This document shows positions 8,299 through 16,573 of a stretch of DNA of 64,000 nt, piece after piece. How positions within the stretch are numbered: the first letter of the stretch is position 1; every line of letters starts with the position of its first letter. Source of the stretch: Bacillota bacterium (lineage in GTDB: Bacteria; Bacillota; Clostridia; Oscillospirales; Ruminococcaceae); contig JAEZCT010000022.1 in NCBI GenBank assembly GCA_023433405.1, forward strand, positions 76,862-140,861, read 5' to 3'. The notes under the pieces are model-generated. The model was not told where the DNA came from. It ran no database searches and worked only from the letters and a program-made list of their open reading frames with translations. Both the position numbers and the translations under genes were made by a program.

Positions 8299-8404
8299 CG
8301 GTGACTTTGCCAGGTTGGCACAGCAGGCAGATTTGCAGTAACTCCATTAACCCATATAATACGCGGCAAAAGGCTGCGACCTTGTATTTATCAGCCTTAA
8401 AAAC

Positions 8405-8434
8405 TTGTTTGTCTGTTTGTAAATATGCTATAAT
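8405..8434 (+). promoter_or_regulatory. Candidate promoter upstream of the alcohol dehydrogenase gene
   Basis: TTGTTT (8405-8410) and a perfect TATAAT (8429-8434) are spaced by 18 bases. The leader to the start at 8774 is long (about 330 bases) and contains the 68-bp inverted-repeat element. Confidence 0.5.
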
Positions 8435-8468
8435 AATAGTGCTTAAAGTACCTTACCAAAAGTATGCA

Positions 8469-8536
8469 ATACTAATCCCGCTTTAAAGCAATTTAAAAAA
8501 GGGATAACCCAAAAACGGTTTAACCGGGAATAGTAT
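8469..8536. repeat. 68-bp miniature inverted-repeat element related to R102 ends
   Basis: The segment begins ATACTAATCCCG and ends CGGGAATAGTAT, so its termini are inverted repeats with one mismatch and closely resemble R102 termini. The inside is different and shorter (contains GCTTTAAAGC and GGTTTAAC). It may be a deletion derivative or a second family moved by the same enzyme. Confidence 0.6.
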
Positions 8537-8773
8537 AAAGCAAAGCTGCCGCACCCTGTAAGCTCTCGGGGTGTGGCATTGAGTGCGCTTGGCGTTGATG
8601 AATCTCTTGATGTTTTCGGTTCTGATATTTGGCAAGTCATGGAGCGGAAAAACGGGCGAATGGCCACCTTTGATTGAAACAGCCCGGTGAATCCAAAAAA
8701 AGCTTGGCATTTAAGGTTCCGGCAAATGAGGACTAAACAAGAATTTATCAAAAGCTAAGGAGAAGTATAAACT

Positions 8774-9799
8774 ATGTTACAGCAGGTAATGACAGCACCC
8801 GGCAAAATTGAGTTTCGCGAGCTTCCCGTACCGGAGCTAAAGCCCGGTGAGGTCCTGGTTAAGGTTATGAAGATTGGCGTATGCGGTTCGGATATCCATG
8901 TGTTTCACGGCGAGCATCCGTTTACCTCCTATCCCGTCACGCAAGGCCATGAGGTGTCCGGCGAGATCTCACGCTTGGGTGAGGGGGTAACACAGCTTAT
9001 GGTTGGGCAAAAGGTGACGATTCAGCCGCAGGTAGTATGCGGAGAATGTTACCCCTGCCGTCATGGAAGGTACAACCTGTGTGAGGAGCTTAAGGTAATG
9101 GGCTTTCAAACCGCAGGCACCGCTTCGCACTTTTATGCGGTTGAGGCAGGCAAGGTAACCCCTATCCCCGAGCAGGTTAGCTTTGACGAGGGTGCCATGG
9201 TCGAGCCGCTGGCAGTTGCCGTACACGCGCTGCGGCAGGCGGGGGATATAAAGGGCACGAAAATTGCGGTGCTTGGAGCGGGGCCAATCGGCAATCTTGT
9301 GGCGCAGGCGGCGAAGGGACTTGGCGCCGGGCAGGTTTTGATCACGGATATCAGTGATACGCGGCTGAAAAAGGCGAAGGAGTGCGGGGTGGATTATTGT
9401 GTAAACACCCGTGTCACAGACTTGGGCGAGGCAATGCAAAACGCCTTTGGCCCGGATAAGGCCGACATAATATACGACTGCGCGGGCAATAACGTTACTA
9501 TGGGCCAGGCCATAAAGTACGCCCGAAAGGGCAGTGTCATTATTCTTGTAGCCGTTTTCGCGGGTCCCGCGCAGGTTGACCTTGCGGTGCTTAACGACCA
9601 TGAGCTGGACCTGAAAACCTCCATGATGTACCGAAATGAGGATTATCTGGACGCCATCGAGTTAATCAGCACAAGCAAGGTGCAATTAAATCCGCTTATA
9701 TCTAAGCATTTTAAATTTAGAGATTACCTCAAGGCCTACCAATATATCGACGAGCATAGGGAAACCACCATGAAGGTGATTATTGATGTGCAGGAATAG
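8774..9799 (+). CDS. Zinc-dependent medium-chain alcohol/polyol dehydrogenase
   Basis: A 341-residue MDR-family enzyme. The catalytic zinc ligands are C37 (GVCGSD) and H59-E60 (GHE). The structural zinc site is intact with C89, C92, C95 and C103 (CGECYPCRHGRYNLC). The NAD(P) motif is AVLGAGPIG near residue 165. The overall pattern fits sorbitol/iditol- or threonine-dehydrogenase-like enzymes, which oxidise a secondary alcohol of a polyol. GGAG lies 11 bases before the ATG, which is rather far. It precedes a PfkB sugar kinase, separated by an R102 copy. A polyol-to-ketose-to-phosphate sequence is a reasonable reading; the substrate is not determined. Confidence 0.85.
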   Translation: MLQQVMTAPGKIEFRELPVPELKPGEVLVKVMKIGVCGSDIHVFHGEHPFTSYPVTQGHEVSGEISRLGEGVTQLMVGQKVTIQPQVVCGECYPCRHGRYNLCEELKVMGFQTAGTASHFYAVEAGKVTPIPEQVSFDEGAMVEPLAVAVHALRQAGDIKGTKIAVLGAGPIGNLVAQAAKGLGAGQVLITDISDTRLKKAKECGVDYCVNTRVTDLGEAMQNAFGPDKADIIYDCAGNNVTMGQAIKYARKGSVIILVAVFAGPAQVDLAVLNDHELDLKTSMMYRNEDYLDAIELISTSKVQLNPLISKHFKFRDYLKAYQYIDEHRETTMKVIIDVQE

Positions 9800-9807
9800 C
9801 CCTTGTA

Positions 9808-9909
9808 ATACTAATTTCCTCAAAAAGAGTCGATAAAAATCCGCGTGAAAACCCATAAATTAAAGCTTTTCACTTGATTTTTATACTCTTTTAAATCGGA
9901 TATTAGTAT
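9808..9909 (+). repeat. R102 dispersed palindromic element, intact copy
   Basis: This near-identical copy differs at the left end (CTAATTTCC). It begins nine bases after the dehydrogenase stop and ends 22 bases before the start of the PfkB kinase, so it fills almost the whole intergenic gap. Confidence 0.92.
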
Positions 9910-9931
9910 AAAGCGATAAGGAGGAAACGCG

Positions 9932-10900
9932 ATGTACGATGTAGTTGCGCTGGGCGAGGTTCTAATTGATTTTACACCAAACGGCACCAACGAAATGGGA
10001 ATGCAGCTGTTTGCCCGTAACCCCGGCGGCGCGCCTGCCAATGTACTGGCGATGAATGCGAAGCTGGGCGGGAAAACCGCGTTTATTGGCAAGGTGGGCA
10101 GCGATGAGTTTGGACGCTTTTTAGTCGATGCCCTGCAAGATGCCGGGATTGACATCTCGGGTGTGCGAAAAAGCGAGGATGTGAACACCACCCTCGCCTT
10201 TGTACAGCTGGATGACAGGGGAGACCGCTCCTTTAGCTTTTACCGAAAGCCTGGCGCGGATATAACGCTGTGTGCGCAGGAGATAAAAGAAGAGCTAATA
10301 AAACACTGCCGCATCTTTCATTTTGGGTCAGTATCGCTTACCGATGAGCCCAGCCGGGGGGCAACGCTTTGTGCCGCGTCTGTGGCCAAAAAGGCGGGCG
10401 CGCTCGTTAGCTACGACCCGAATTACCGCCCCCTTTTGTGGGACAATGAGGACCGAGCTAAAAAAGAAATGCTGATAGGCCTGGAACTTGCGGATGTGGT
10501 GAAGGTATCGGCTGAGGAAATGCAGCTCTTAACCGGAGAAACGGATCTGCTTTTGGGAGCGAAAGGCCTGGCCGCACACGGGCCGGTGCTGGTTCTTATT
10601 TCACTGGGTGAAAGGGGCGCGTTTTATTTTAGCCAAGCGGGAGCTGCCGCCATTGCGACTTATAATGTGCATACCATCGATACTACCGGCGCGGGGGATG
10701 CCTTTTTGGGAGCGGTGCATTATTGCCTGCGTAACCGGAGCAGGCAGGACCTTATGCGGCTTACAAACGAGCAGTTACGCGAGATTATCGTATTCGCCAA
10801 CGCCTGCGGGGCGCTGACCACGACGAAAAAGGGCGCGATTCCCGCGCTGCCGACGCGAGAGGAAGTTTTGTCATGCATTCAAAACACCCCCGTGCTGTGA
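9932..10900 (+). CDS. PfkB-family carbohydrate kinase (fructokinase-like)
   Basis: A 322-residue ribokinase-fold sugar kinase. The first signature is NPGGAPANVLAM near residue 31 and the second is DTTGAGDAFLGA, with the catalytic Asp and the anion hole, near residue 248. The first signature with GGAPAN and the N-terminal VVALGEVLIDF are typical of the fructokinase branch, but ketose and 2-keto-3-deoxy acid kinases look similar. AAGGAGG lies eight bases before the ATG. It follows the polyol dehydrogenase and is convergent with the dhaKL genes. It would phosphorylate a free sugar in the cytoplasm with ATP. Confidence 0.87.
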   Translation: MYDVVALGEVLIDFTPNGTNEMGMQLFARNPGGAPANVLAMNAKLGGKTAFIGKVGSDEFGRFLVDALQDAGIDISGVRKSEDVNTTLAFVQLDDRGDRSFSFYRKPGADITLCAQEIKEELIKHCRIFHFGSVSLTDEPSRGATLCAASVAKKAGALVSYDPNYRPLLWDNEDRAKKEMLIGLELADVVKVSAEEMQLLTGETDLLLGAKGLAAHGPVLVLISLGERGAFYFSQAGAAAIATYNVHTIDTTGAGDAFLGAVHYCLRNRSRQDLMRLTNEQLREIIVFANACGALTTTKKGAIPALPTREEVLSCIQNTPVL

Positions 10901-10912
10901 TGACGCGGCGCA

Positions 10913-11006
10913 ATACTGTTTTGCGGTAAAAATAGCGAACGAGAAATATCCATAAGCTAGAGCGTTTCACTTGATTCATATGCTGTTTTAAGTCGGTTAT
11001 TAGTAT
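10913..11006 (+). repeat. R102 element, decayed full-length copy
   Basis: The ends ATACTG and TTATTAGTAT and the inner GTTTCACTTGATT match the family, with many substitutions between. It starts 13 bases after the kinase stop. Confidence 0.75.
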
Positions 11007-11028
11007 AACCTGCTGCTTTAATATCCAT

Positions 11029-11074
11029 AACAATCGCACCCCCGAACACAACTGTGCTCGGGGGTGCGATTGTT
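11029..11074. terminator. Bidirectional terminator hairpin between convergent genes
   Basis: Perfect 17-bp arms at 11029-11045 and 11058-11074 (AACAATCGCACCCCCGA and its complement) enclose a 12-base loop. It sits between the PfkB kinase (+) and the dhaL gene (-), whose stop is three bases away. It can serve both. Confidence 0.75.
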
Positions 11075-11076
11075 GC

Positions 11077-11751
11077 TTATCCAATGGTCAGCCCGCCCTC
11101 GGGAAAGCCGGGGACATCAAACCAAACCGCACGCTCAAGGAGTGCGTTGACTGCAATGGCGCAAACCACGGCGCCGCCGTCGGGACAGTCCCGGGAGCGC
11201 TCGCCAATCCACTTGGCGCGACCTATTTTGGCAAGCTTTCCCTTGGTGCCGTTGGCGGCGTCCTCCGCCACTTCTGCCGCGCGCAGGGCCGCCTCGGCAA
11301 TCTCACCTGTTTGCTCGTAGCCTTCCACAATTGCTTCTGAATAAGGAATCAGGGCATCGAGCACTGTCTTATCCCCCGGCTGCGCCCTGCCGCGAATCAT
11401 GATAATACTCACCATTCGCTCTGGAATACGCAGGATGTCCAGGTCCTTAAACACGGTCTTGTCCTTCATAAGCTTCGAGGCTTCGAGGATGGAGAGGCTT
11501 GAAAGGGTTCCCATGGTTGAGGGCGCATCGCGGTTAATGGCAATCGCGCAGCGGCGCAGCAGACCCTCTATCCCGTCGTCATGCGGCTTGGATAGCTCTC
11601 CCAGAAGGCTGTAGCCCGCCTTCTCCATAGAAATACCCAGGTCACCATCACCGGTAAGGTTATCAATGTGCGTGAGCAGCTCCTTGGCCTGTATCAGTCT
11701 ATATGCGATAAGCTCCAGCCGCTGCCGTAACATCGTAATGTCGTAACTCAT
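11077..11751 (-). CDS. dhaL: Dihydroxyacetone kinase L subunit-like protein (copy 1)
   Basis: A 224-residue protein of the DhaL (DAK2) family, the ADP/ATP-binding subunit of split dihydroxyacetone kinases. The magnesium-binding aspartates are D30, D35 and D37 in HIDNLTGDGDLGISM, the spacing known for DhaL. Further conserved parts are APSTMGTLSS and the C-terminal RCPDGG-like segment (DCPDGGAVVCAIA). It follows dhaK copy 1 by 18 bases, which include a run of eight C. No DhaM phosphotransferase gene is present, so either ATP is used directly or DhaM is encoded elsewhere. It differs clearly from copy 2 at 19609, which suggests a different substrate or partner. Confidence 0.85.
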   Translation of the reverse strand: MSYDITMLRQRLELIAYRLIQAKELLTHIDNLTGDGDLGISMEKAGYSLLGELSKPHDDGIEGLLRRCAIAINRDAPSTMGTLSSLSILEASKLMKDKTVFKDLDILRIPERMVSIIMIRGRAQPGDKTVLDALIPYSEAIVEGYEQTGEIAEAALRAAEVAEDAANGTKGKLAKIGRAKWIGERSRDCPDGGAVVCAIAVNALLERAVWFDVPGFPEGGLTIG

Positions 11752-11769
11752 CCCTGTTCTCCCCCCCCG

Positions 11770-12768
11770 CTAAAAGCTGACGAAAGGCGTGCGTGCGGGT
11801 TGGTCCAGAAGGTTTGTCAGCTCGTCGTCCAGTCTCATAATCGTAACCATCGCGCCGCTCATTTCCATAGTGGTCACATACTCGCCCACATAGCTGCGCG
11901 TCACCTGAATACCTCGATGAGTCAGCCGTTTTTCAATATCGTGATAATAGATGAATTGCTCCTCCTGGCAGGTGGCCCCAAGACCGTTTACCAGCACCGC
12001 CACCTCGGCGCCCTCGTGCAATGAGAGGTCGTCCGCAAGCTTGTCCGCCACAATGGCGGCGATTTCGTTGCTTGGCTGCCACTTAGTGCGTATCACACCC
12101 CGCTCTCCGTGAATGCCTACGCCAAGCTCCATTTCATCCTCGCCGATGTTGTAAATGGGGTGGCTGGTGCTCGGCAGCTGGCAGGGCTCGAACGAAACAC
12201 CGAAGGAGGACATTTGAGCGATGGCCTTTTGTGTCACCCGCACCACCTCCGGCAGCGGCAGCATAAGCTGAGCCGCCGCCCCGGCTATTTTAAAGGCAAA
12301 CACGATACCGGATATAGCCCGCCTGTCCTTCCAGCCAAGCCGGGGCGCGGAGGAGGCGTCGTCGGATACGACGACAATGGAGGTTTCAATACCCTCGGCC
12401 TGAGCAAGCTCCTGCGCCATTTCAAAATTCATCATGTCGCCCATGTAGTTGCCGCACAGGTACACTACGCCGCCGCCGTGGGGAACCGATTGTGTGACGC
12501 GAAAAATGGTATCGCTGCTGGGGGATGAGAACACATTGCCTACCGCGGCGCCGTCGCAAAGCCCTTCGCCTACATAACCCATAAACACAGGCAGGTGCCC
12601 AAAGCCACCGCCTGTCACGATAGATACCTTATCGGGTGAGGGAAACACGGCGCGGCTGACGGCGCACTGGTCGTCACTGTGGCATTTTAGCTGTCTTTTA
12701 TGGGCGGCGAGAATTCCGGCAAGACTTTCTTCCACAAAGTTAGAGGGGTTGTTTAAAAACTTTTTCAC
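11770..12768 (-). CDS. dhaK: Dihydroxyacetone kinase K subunit-like protein (copy 1)
   Basis: A 332-residue DhaK (DAK1) protein, the substrate-binding subunit that holds the ketone covalently on a histidine. The predicted hemiaminal histidine is H220 in GVGIHGERG. The substrate loop SIVTGGGFGHLP and the segment YLCGNYMGDMMNFEMA are present. Family members phosphorylate dihydroxyacetone, and related enzymes act on erythrulose or branched ketoses. It is the first of the minus-strand pair dhaK-dhaL, directly behind an XRE regulator gene (39-base gap). A second, divergent pair at 18587 is part of the glycyl-radical cluster. Confidence 0.88.
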   Translation of the reverse strand: MKKFLNNPSNFVEESLAGILAAHKRQLKCHSDDQCAVSRAVFPSPDKVSIVTGGGFGHLPVFMGYVGEGLCDGAAVGNVFSSPSSDTIFRVTQSVPHGGGVVYLCGNYMGDMMNFEMAQELAQAEGIETSIVVVSDDASSAPRLGWKDRRAISGIVFAFKIAGAAAQLMLPLPEVVRVTQKAIAQMSSFGVSFEPCQLPSTSHPIYNIGEDEMELGVGIHGERGVIRTKWQPSNEIAAIVADKLADDLSLHEGAEVAVLVNGLGATCQEEQFIYYHDIEKRLTHRGIQVTRSYVGEYVTTMEMSGAMVTIMRLDDELTNLLDQPARTPFVSF

Positions 12769-12807
12769 AGTGTATCGCCGTTCCTTTCCATCTTCGGCTT
12801 TCTTGCC

Positions 12808-13257
12808 CTAGACCCTTTGGCCGGACAGGGCTTGATGAAGGACATCGTCGGGTTGTCCTTTCTCCTCCATTAGCAGGGGCTGAATAATTTGCTGATGCCG
12901 GGTGTTATCCCGCAGCAGAAACAGGTTCATAAGGTTTATAAGGTCTACCTGGCTTTGGTCGCTCAGGGACAAAAACAGCCTTAGCACCTCGTCGGCGGAG
13001 GTGGAGCTGCCGTCTGGCAGGCGAACCTTTCGCTTAAAGGTGTTAAAGTCAATGCGCATACGCGTCCTGCCCAGCAGGTAATCGAGCGAGACGCAGAAAT
13101 AATCCGCAAGCCTTACTGTAGTTTCAATGTCCGGATAGTTCACACCAGACTCATAGTGTGAGATGGTCGCTACCGAGACGTTTAGGTGTTTTGCCAGAAC
13201 GGATTGATTGATGCGGTTATCCCTTCTCAGCTCGGCGATCATATCCCCCAGTAACAT
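12808..13257 (-). CDS. XRE-family helix-turn-helix regulator
   Basis: A DNA-binding protein of about 149 residues. An N-terminal Cro/C1-type helix-turn-helix spans roughly residues 8-60 (INQSVLAKHLNVSVATISHY, then PDIETTVRLADYFCVSLDYL). The C-terminal part is helical and of unknown role. The ATG at 13257 is used; the in-frame GTG at 13269 has its purine-rich stretch directly abutting, so it is less likely. It is the first gene of the minus-strand group with dhaK and dhaL and is divergent from the ABC transporter genes. It is therefore the natural candidate to control one or both dihydroxyacetone kinase clusters, by inference from position only. Confidence 0.8.
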   Translation of the reverse strand: MLLGDMIAELRRDNRINQSVLAKHLNVSVATISHYESGVNYPDIETTVRLADYFCVSLDYLLGRTRMRIDFNTFKRKVRLPDGSSTSADEVLRLFLSLSDQSQVDLINLMNLFLLRDNTRHQQIIQPLLMEEKGQPDDVLHQALSGQRV

Positions 13258-13748
13258 AAGCGTGTTCACCCTTTTTCTTTCGTTGAAATTATGCGAGAGT
13301 ATGAAGTTTTTGCGTTGACACCAATTTCGCTTTTAAACGGTATTAGTGCTAGGTGAGAAAAAAGTCGGTTCCCCTGCGCCCCTGAAAGGGGTGCGGGGCG
13401 ATGTTTCGTGCTCGCAGATTAATTTAAGAAAAACTGAAATTGTTAATAGATTGTGATACTAACTATACAATTTTTTCACAAATAGTCGTTTACGCTATTT
13501 TTTCTCTATAATTTAAAACGAATAGTAGACAATGTTCCATACGGGCATTGCCGATGATTCTATTATGTATAAAAATTTGAAATTTGTAAAGGGGGAGTAT
13601 GGATAAAATGCTGTAGCACGTCGTATTTATTTTGCGCGTTACCCGGCCTGAAACTACCCAACCGTGTTTCCATTATGTCAAGTATTTAACGAATACTCAA
13701 TTTTTGGCTTCCTTCATCAACATATCAACGCAGTATTACTTGGTAAGG
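13258..13748. other. Long divergent control region, no gene seen
   Basis: This is AT-rich sequence between the XRE gene and the transporter operon. A TATAAT occurs at 13507-13512 without a clear -35 at proper distance. A purine-rich GGGGGAG at 13591-13597 is followed by a five-codon frame (ATG 13599, stop 13614). Neither is strong enough to call a promoter or leader peptide. Confidence 0.4.
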
Positions 13749-13859
13749 TACTGTCTGAAAGCAATTACAGCAAATAACCCGAAACACTTCAATGAACCCG
13801 AGAACATTTAAACACTCACGCACTGTTTTATCAATTATCTCATTCCGTTTTTAGACAGT
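13749..13859. repeat. Possible MITE of about 110 bp with ACTGTCT ends
   Basis: The left end TACTGTCTGAAA (from 13749) is mirrored by TTTTTAGACAGTC ending at 13860. The arms match except for two positions over 12 bases. This is the look of terminal inverted repeats of a small non-autonomous element. It ends about 24 bases before the start of the binding-protein gene. Confidence 0.45.
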
Positions 13860-13883
13860 CCACATAAACAAGGAGGAAAAGTA

Positions 13884-15455
13884 GTGAAAAAGACCTTAAC
13901 ACGCATGTTATCTTTGGGCGCGGCATTGGTGCTTTGCCTAACTCTTGTGCTCACTGGCTGCGCACAGGGCAATACTCCCGCGACTTCTTCTGGTGGCGCA
14001 CCCGCCTCATCCGCAGGTGCTTCCAGCGCCGAGCAGGATATCGTGGAGATTCAAATCCTTGCCCCCCTGTTCTCTGACCCGCCTGATATGACCAATGAGT
14101 TTTGGACAAAGTATCAGGAGCTCACTCGCAGCAAGCTTAAAGTGGAGTGGGTGGATTCAGGCAACTTCCACGATGTGTTCCACCTTCGCATCGCTTCCGC
14201 CGACCTTCCTGAGGTTGCGGGTGTGCCCGATAAGCGCAGCCCTGTACTGCTGCAGGCTATCGATAACGGCGCGTTCTGGGATCTAACCGACACCCTCGGC
14301 GATTTCAGCGAGTACACCAACCTGCGCGACAACGTAGCGTTAAACTGCTACAAGTATTTGTCGGTGAACAACCGCATCTACGCCACACCCCGTTCCCGTA
14401 CCATGATTGACCTTGGCGTCAACATCCGCAAGGACTGGTTTGACAAGCTGGGCATTCCGCTTCCCACCAATGTGAAGGAATACGCCGATGCGCTTGAGAA
14501 GATTGTAAAGTCCGACCCCGACGGCAACGGTGTTAACGACACCATTGGCCTTGTACATGCGGGTGCAGACGGCTCGCTCCCCGGTTCCCTGGACGCGGCA
14601 TTCGGCGCGCTGACTCCTCAGTACGATTCTGAAGGCGGTCAGTATCCCCCCAAGCTCAACGACGGGTATATTGAGTATGTCACCTACATGCGCGACCTGT
14701 ACGCAAGAGGCATCCTCGACCCTGAGTACGCCGGCATTAAGCACGAGGACGGCTTTAGCAAGTTCTCCACCAACCGCGCCGCTTCCTATATCATGAGCAT
14801 CTGGCACCACTGGGAGTGGGAGAAGGGCAGTGCTCAGGTACAGAAGGACCCTGTTCCAGAGGTTACCTCCGTTATCCTTGACGGCATTAATGGCAACAAG
14901 TCCGTTCGTCTTAATACAGGCGTATCCGGCGGCTACTATGTGAGCAGCAAGGTGCCTGAGGAGAAGATGAAGCGCATTGTACGCTACTTTGACGACGCCA
15001 CCACCCAGGAGGTTACCTTCCTCGCGTACTACGGCATCGAAGGCATACACCATGACCTTGTGGACGGCACTCCCGTGCTTAACTCCAAGGGCATTGAGCA
15101 GATAAACGTATCGAGCAAGTGCGTCGGCCCGCTCGCCTACGCAAGGTACGGCAAGGTAGACAGCGCCGGCGGCACCAAGGAATACAACGCTGCCAAGCGC
15201 GAGATGGTTAAGGACTACGAGTCGGTAGGCAAGATTGACTTCTGGGGCACCGGCATCCTCATCTCCCCCACCTGGGCGAACAACTGGCCCAAGTATGAGG
15301 ATGAGTTTAACGCCAATATGTCAAAAACCATTGCCGGGCAGATGTCTGTTGAGGATTTCCGCGCGTATGTAGAAAACCTGCGCGCAAACCCAGAGATAAA
15401 GCCTGCATTTGCAGAGTTTGCCGCTTCCTATGAAGCGATGTTTGGCACAAAATAA
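13884..15455 (+). CDS. ABC transporter substrate-binding lipoprotein, LplA-type (extracellular family 1)
   Basis: A 523-residue secreted lipoprotein. The signal peptide ends with the lipobox LVLTGC, Cys26 being the lipid-modified residue. A Ser/Ala/Gly-rich linker follows to about residue 48. The mature protein has the periplasmic-binding fold of the large LplA/YtcQ-type saccharide binders (for example DFWGTGILISPTWANNW near the end). The start codon is GTG with AAGGAGG seven bases upstream. Two permease genes follow; no ATPase gene is present, as is normal for this type, which shares an MsmX-like ATPase encoded elsewhere. It probably captures an oligosaccharide or glycoside that feeds the glycyl-radical cluster. 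Confidence 0.88.
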   Translation: MKKTLTRMLSLGAALVLCLTLVLTGCAQGNTPATSSGGAPASSAGASSAEQDIVEIQILAPLFSDPPDMTNEFWTKYQELTRSKLKVEWVDSGNFHDVFHLRIASADLPEVAGVPDKRSPVLLQAIDNGAFWDLTDTLGDFSEYTNLRDNVALNCYKYLSVNNRIYATPRSRTMIDLGVNIRKDWFDKLGIPLPTNVKEYADALEKIVKSDPDGNGVNDTIGLVHAGADGSLPGSLDAAFGALTPQYDSEGGQYPPKLNDGYIEYVTYMRDLYARGILDPEYAGIKHEDGFSKFSTNRAASYIMSIWHHWEWEKGSAQVQKDPVPEVTSVILDGINGNKSVRLNTGVSGGYYVSSKVPEEKMKRIVRYFDDATTQEVTFLAYYGIEGIHHDLVDGTPVLNSKGIEQINVSSKCVGPLAYARYGKVDSAGGTKEYNAAKREMVKDYESVGKIDFWGTGILISPTWANNWPKYEDEFNANMSKTIAGQMSVEDFRAYVENLRANPEIKPAFAEFAASYEAMFGTK

Positions 15456-15476
15456 TTAGTCCTACATTCCTACCAT

Positions 15477-15506
15477 CCTTACCGGCAGCGAAGGCTGCCG
15501 GTAAGG
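15477..15506 (+). terminator. Intercistronic hairpin after the binding-protein gene
   Basis: Perfect 13-bp arms (CCTTACCGGCAGC and complement) at 15477-15489 and 15494-15506 enclose GAAG. There is no T run. Such a hairpin between a binding-protein gene and its permeases often stabilises the upstream mRNA or partly terminates, giving more binding protein than permease. Confidence 0.6.
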
Positions 15507-15571
15507 AATATTATGGCATCTGGCTGATGGTTTGAATTGCCGTAATATTATACATAAAAGGAGTTATCACT

Positions 15572-16570
15572 ATGGCTGAAAGCGCAGTTAAGGCAAAAAA
15601 AATAAAGCCGGCGCCCAGTAAAATCGGCTATGCCAATTCACGGCGGTCGAATTTCGGTCAGTACATTTCCGGTGTATTGCGTGAAATGGGGCGCCATAAG
15701 TTTTTGTACCTGCTTGCGGCACCTACCATTATCTATTTTGCCATCTTTCGGTACGGCCCTATGTGGGGTCTGCTGCTGGCATTTAAGGACTATAATCCCT
15801 TCAAGGGCTTTGCCGCCAGCGAGTGGGTGGGGTTTGACCTGTTCATAAGAATGTTTAAAGACTCGTTTTTCTTCGATATGTTCCGAAATACCATTGTTAT
15901 AGCAATGCTAAAGCTGTTTTTCTACTTTCCCATTCCCATTATTCTTGCCATCATCCTCAATGAGGTGCGCCATAACCTGTACCGCAGGGTGTGCCAAACG
16001 GTTATATATTTTCCGCACTTTATCTCCTGGGTGGTTACCGCAAGCCTTACATTCTTCATGCTCTCGGTAAACATCGGTATCGTCAACAAAATCATTGTCG
16101 GCCTTGGAGGGGAGCAGATCAAGTTTCTCATTGAGCCGCAGTATTTTTGGGGAATCACGCTGGTGCAGTCTATTTGGAAGGAAGCGGGCTGGGGTACCAT
16201 CATCTTTATGGCTGCCATCGCGGGCATCGACACCCAGCTGTATGAAGCCGCGATTGTTGACGGCGCGTCCCGTTTAGGCCGCATCTGGAATGTTACGATT
16301 CCCGGAATAATGCCGACGATCATCGTCGTTCTCGTACTGCGCCTTGGCCAGATATTCGACGTTGGCTTTGAGCAGATACTGCTGATGCTAAACCCCATGG
16401 TGCGCGACGTGGGTGAAATATTTGATACCTATGCGTACCGGCAGGGTATTTTGCAGGGACAGTTCAGCATAGGCGTCGCCGTAGGATTATTTAAGGGCCT
16501 CATAGGGCTCGCGTTCCTAATCGTATCCAATACCATAGTCCGAAAAACCGGCCACGAGGGGGTATTCTAA
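15572..16570 (+). CDS. ABC transporter permease, LplB/UgpA type
   Basis: A 332-residue membrane protein with six predicted helices after a basic N-terminus of about 45 residues. The EAA loop that contacts the ATPase is EAAIVDGASRLGRIWNVTIP near residue 228. The pattern GPMWGLLLAFKDYNPFKGF in the first periplasmic loop is typical of LplB-type saccharide permeases. AAAGGAG lies nine bases before the ATG. It partners with the permease gene that starts four bases downstream, and with the lipoprotein encoded before it. Confidence 0.9.
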   Translation: MAESAVKAKKIKPAPSKIGYANSRRSNFGQYISGVLREMGRHKFLYLLAAPTIIYFAIFRYGPMWGLLLAFKDYNPFKGFAASEWVGFDLFIRMFKDSFFFDMFRNTIVIAMLKLFFYFPIPIILAIILNEVRHNLYRRVCQTVIYFPHFISWVVTASLTFFMLSVNIGIVNKIIVGLGGEQIKFLIEPQYFWGITLVQSIWKEAGWGTIIFMAAIAGIDTQLYEAAIVDGASRLGRIWNVTIPGIMPTIIVVLVLRLGQIFDVGFEQILLMLNPMVRDVGEIFDTYAYRQGILQGQFSIGVAVGLFKGLIGLAFLIVSNTIVRKTGHEGVF

Positions 16571-16573
16571 GCC

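Noticed and set aside
9932..10900. The PfkB kinase as IolC with MmsA as IolA, i.e. an inositol pathway
   Set aside because: No IolB, IolD, IolE, IolG or IolJ is present, and the kinase motifs fit fructokinase-like enzymes at least as well.
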